64,000 bases of DNA from an uncultured Sphingomonas sp. (GTDB taxonomy: Bacteria > Pseudomonadota > Alphaproteobacteria > Sphingomonadales > Sphingomonadaceae). The stretch lies in contig NZ_CAKZHV010000060.1 of assembly GCF_936927845.1 (NCBI RefSeq), forward strand, positions 62,001-126,000, read 5' to 3'. The notes under the pieces are model-generated. The model did no database searches and was not told the origin of the DNA. It saw nothing but the letters and a program-made list of their open reading frames with translations. The position numbers were made by a program, and so were the translations under genes. This document shows positions 62,439 through 64,000 of the stretch, in pieces; the stretch's first letter is position 1; each line of letters begins with the position of its first letter.

Positions 62439-63532
62439 TGGCACAAGTGCGTGCCGCCTATGACGCGCTGATCGCCGCGGGCGAGCTGCGTCCCGATGCC
62501 GAGCAGGCCGCCGCCGCCGACCGGCTCGACGCACTCGCCCGCGAGCTCGAACATCCGCGCACCACCGGCTTCTTCCGTAAACGTGCGGTGCCCGCACGCG
62601 GCGTCTATCTGTGGGGCGACGTCGGGCGCGGCAAGTCGATGCTGATGGACCTGTTCTACGATCACGTCGACGTCACCTCCAAACGCCGCATCCACTTCGC
62701 CGAATTCATGATCGAGGTGCACGGCCGCATCGCTGTCGAGCGGCGCAAGGAAGCGGGCGATCCGATCCTGCCCGTCGCACAAGCACTCGCCGACACCGCG
62801 CGCCTGCTCGCGTTCGACGAAATGATGGTCACCAACTCGCCCGATGCGATGATCCTGTCGCGGCTGTTCACCGCGATGATCGAGGCCGGCGTGACGATCG
62901 TCACCACCAGCAACCGCGCGCCGACCGACCTTTACCGCAACGGGCTCAACCGCGAGCATTTTCTCCCCTTCATCGCGCTGATCGGCGAGCGGCTCGACGT
63001 GCTCGCGCTCAACGGCCCGGTCGATTACCGTCGCGACCGCCTGGGGCAGCAGGACACCTGGCTCGTGCCCAACGGGGCCGAGGCCACCGCCGAGCTGTCC
63101 GCCGCCTTCTTCCGCCTGACCGATTACCCGCCCGAGGATCGCGAACACGTGCCGAGCGAGGAGCTGTCGGTGCAGGGCCGCACGCTCCACGTGCCCAAGG
63201 CGCTTAAAGGCGTCGCGGTGTTCAGCTTCAAGCGGCTGTGCGGTGAAGCACGCGGCCCTGCCGACTACCTTTGCATCGCGCGTCGCTACCACACCGTCAT
63301 CGTCGTCGGCATCCCGCAGCTCGGGCCGGACATGCGCAACGAGGCGGCGCGGTTCGTCAGCCTGATCGACGCATTGTACGAGTATAAGGTCAAGCTGCTC
63401 GCCGCCGCCGACGCCGAACCGGACCAGCTCTACCCGACGGGTGACGGCCGCTTCGAGTTCGAGCGCACCGTCAGCCGGTTGGAGGAGATGCGATCCGAGG
63501 AGTATCTGACGCAGGGTCACGGCCAGGATTGA
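62438..63532 (+). CDS. zapE: cell division protein ZapE (AFG1-like ATPase)
   Basis: The 364-residue P-loop ATPase has Walker A GDVGRGKS at 60-67, Walker B LLAFDEM, sensor TTSNRAPTDLYRNGLNREHFLPF and a late conserved VPKALKGVAVFSFKRLCGEARGPADYLCIARRYHTVIV. AFG1/LACE1-like ZapE affects Z-ring stability and respiratory-complex turnover. In many alphaproteobacteria it sits just before mdh, as here. It is coupled to the thioesterase gene by a one-base overlap. Confidence 0.93.
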   Translation: MAQVRAAYDALIAAGELRPDAEQAAAADRLDALARELEHPRTTGFFRKRAVPARGVYLWGDVGRGKSMLMDLFYDHVDVTSKRRIHFAEFMIEVHGRIAVERRKEAGDPILPVAQALADTARLLAFDEMMVTNSPDAMILSRLFTAMIEAGVTIVTTSNRAPTDLYRNGLNREHFLPFIALIGERLDVLALNGPVDYRRDRLGQQDTWLVPNGAEATAELSAAFFRLTDYPPEDREHVPSEELSVQGRTLHVPKALKGVAVFSFKRLCGEARGPADYLCIARRYHTVIVVGIPQLGPDMRNEAARFVSLIDALYEYKVKLLAAADAEPDQLYPTGDGRFEFERTVSRLEEMRSEEYLTQGHGQD

Positions 63533-63616
63533 GCGTAATCGCTATTGCGAACCGTTATCTCTACTATATTGGTTCCTAGGCTTTTGCGGGTTGTCGCGGA
63601 CGGCCAAAGGGCGTAG

Positions 63617-64000
<384 letters not shown>

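Overview
The window is a 64 kb piece of a high-GC alphaproteobacterial chromosome, most likely from a sphingomonad (Sphingomonas or a close relative). I base this on strong G/C third-position bias, a DivK-like regulator back to back with a DUF3572 gene, the hrcA-grpE / rph-rdgB-hemW / lpoA-like-rsmI-yraN-gshB block, sdhCDA with a separate sdhB, zapE followed by mdh, and dispersed palindromic repeats of the kind common in these genomes. No rRNA, tRNA, CRISPR array, phage or insertion sequence was recognised. The high GC content creates many long antisense shadow ORFs, which I left out.

Layout. 0-9.4 kb: the end of recQ, small conserved genes, an EamA transporter, an ATP-dependent DNA ligase of the damage-response type, a metallophosphoesterase, Dps, a TMEM165/GDT1-like transporter, rpmG with a clear terminator, divK, DUF3572, a HAD protein and RidA. 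9.4-27.7 kb: an acyltransferase of the COG3146 family, a large membrane protein, argG, an S46 peptidase, an EF-hand protein, a cyclopropane-fatty-acid-synthase-like enzyme, a cytochrome b plus molybdopterin oxidoreductase pair, a flavin reductase, TauE/SafE, an ATP-grasp gene broken by one amber codon, rlmN, a helical-repeat secreted protein and a dehydrogenase. 27.9-33.5 kb: a stress-like island with three small genes, a YihY/BrkB-HAD phosphatase fusion, a membrane protein with a PRC-barrel-like tail, CsbD, and a LOV-domain histidine kinase with its response regulator. Two candidate general-stress (EcfG-type) promoters lie here.

33.7-51.8 kb: two oxidoreductases, a tandem-retropepsin/TPR protein, threonine synthase, then the conserved housekeeping block grpE, hrcA, rph, rdgB, hemW, lpoA-like, rsmI, yraN, gshB. 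That block is interrupted by an Orn/Lys/Arg-decarboxylase-family enzyme, a CAP-domain lipoprotein and a MASE1-GGDEF cyclase. 51.8-64 kb: prmA, an SDR, a soluble globin-like methyl-accepting protein with a truncated second copy sharing a perfect 251-bp repeat, sdhCDA, three unrelated genes (SDR, C13 peptidase, ClpP-like protease), sdhB, a thioesterase, zapE and the start of mdh. TCA-cycle genes therefore frame the right end.

Most of the window is ordinary core chromosome. The items most worth a second look are the YihY-HAD fusion within a possible light/stress island, the amber-interrupted ATP-grasp gene, the chemoreceptor repeat, the tandem retropepsin-TPR protein, the split sdh locus and the four-copy palindromic repeat family. 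I did not find convincing evidence of an entirely new multi-gene system.
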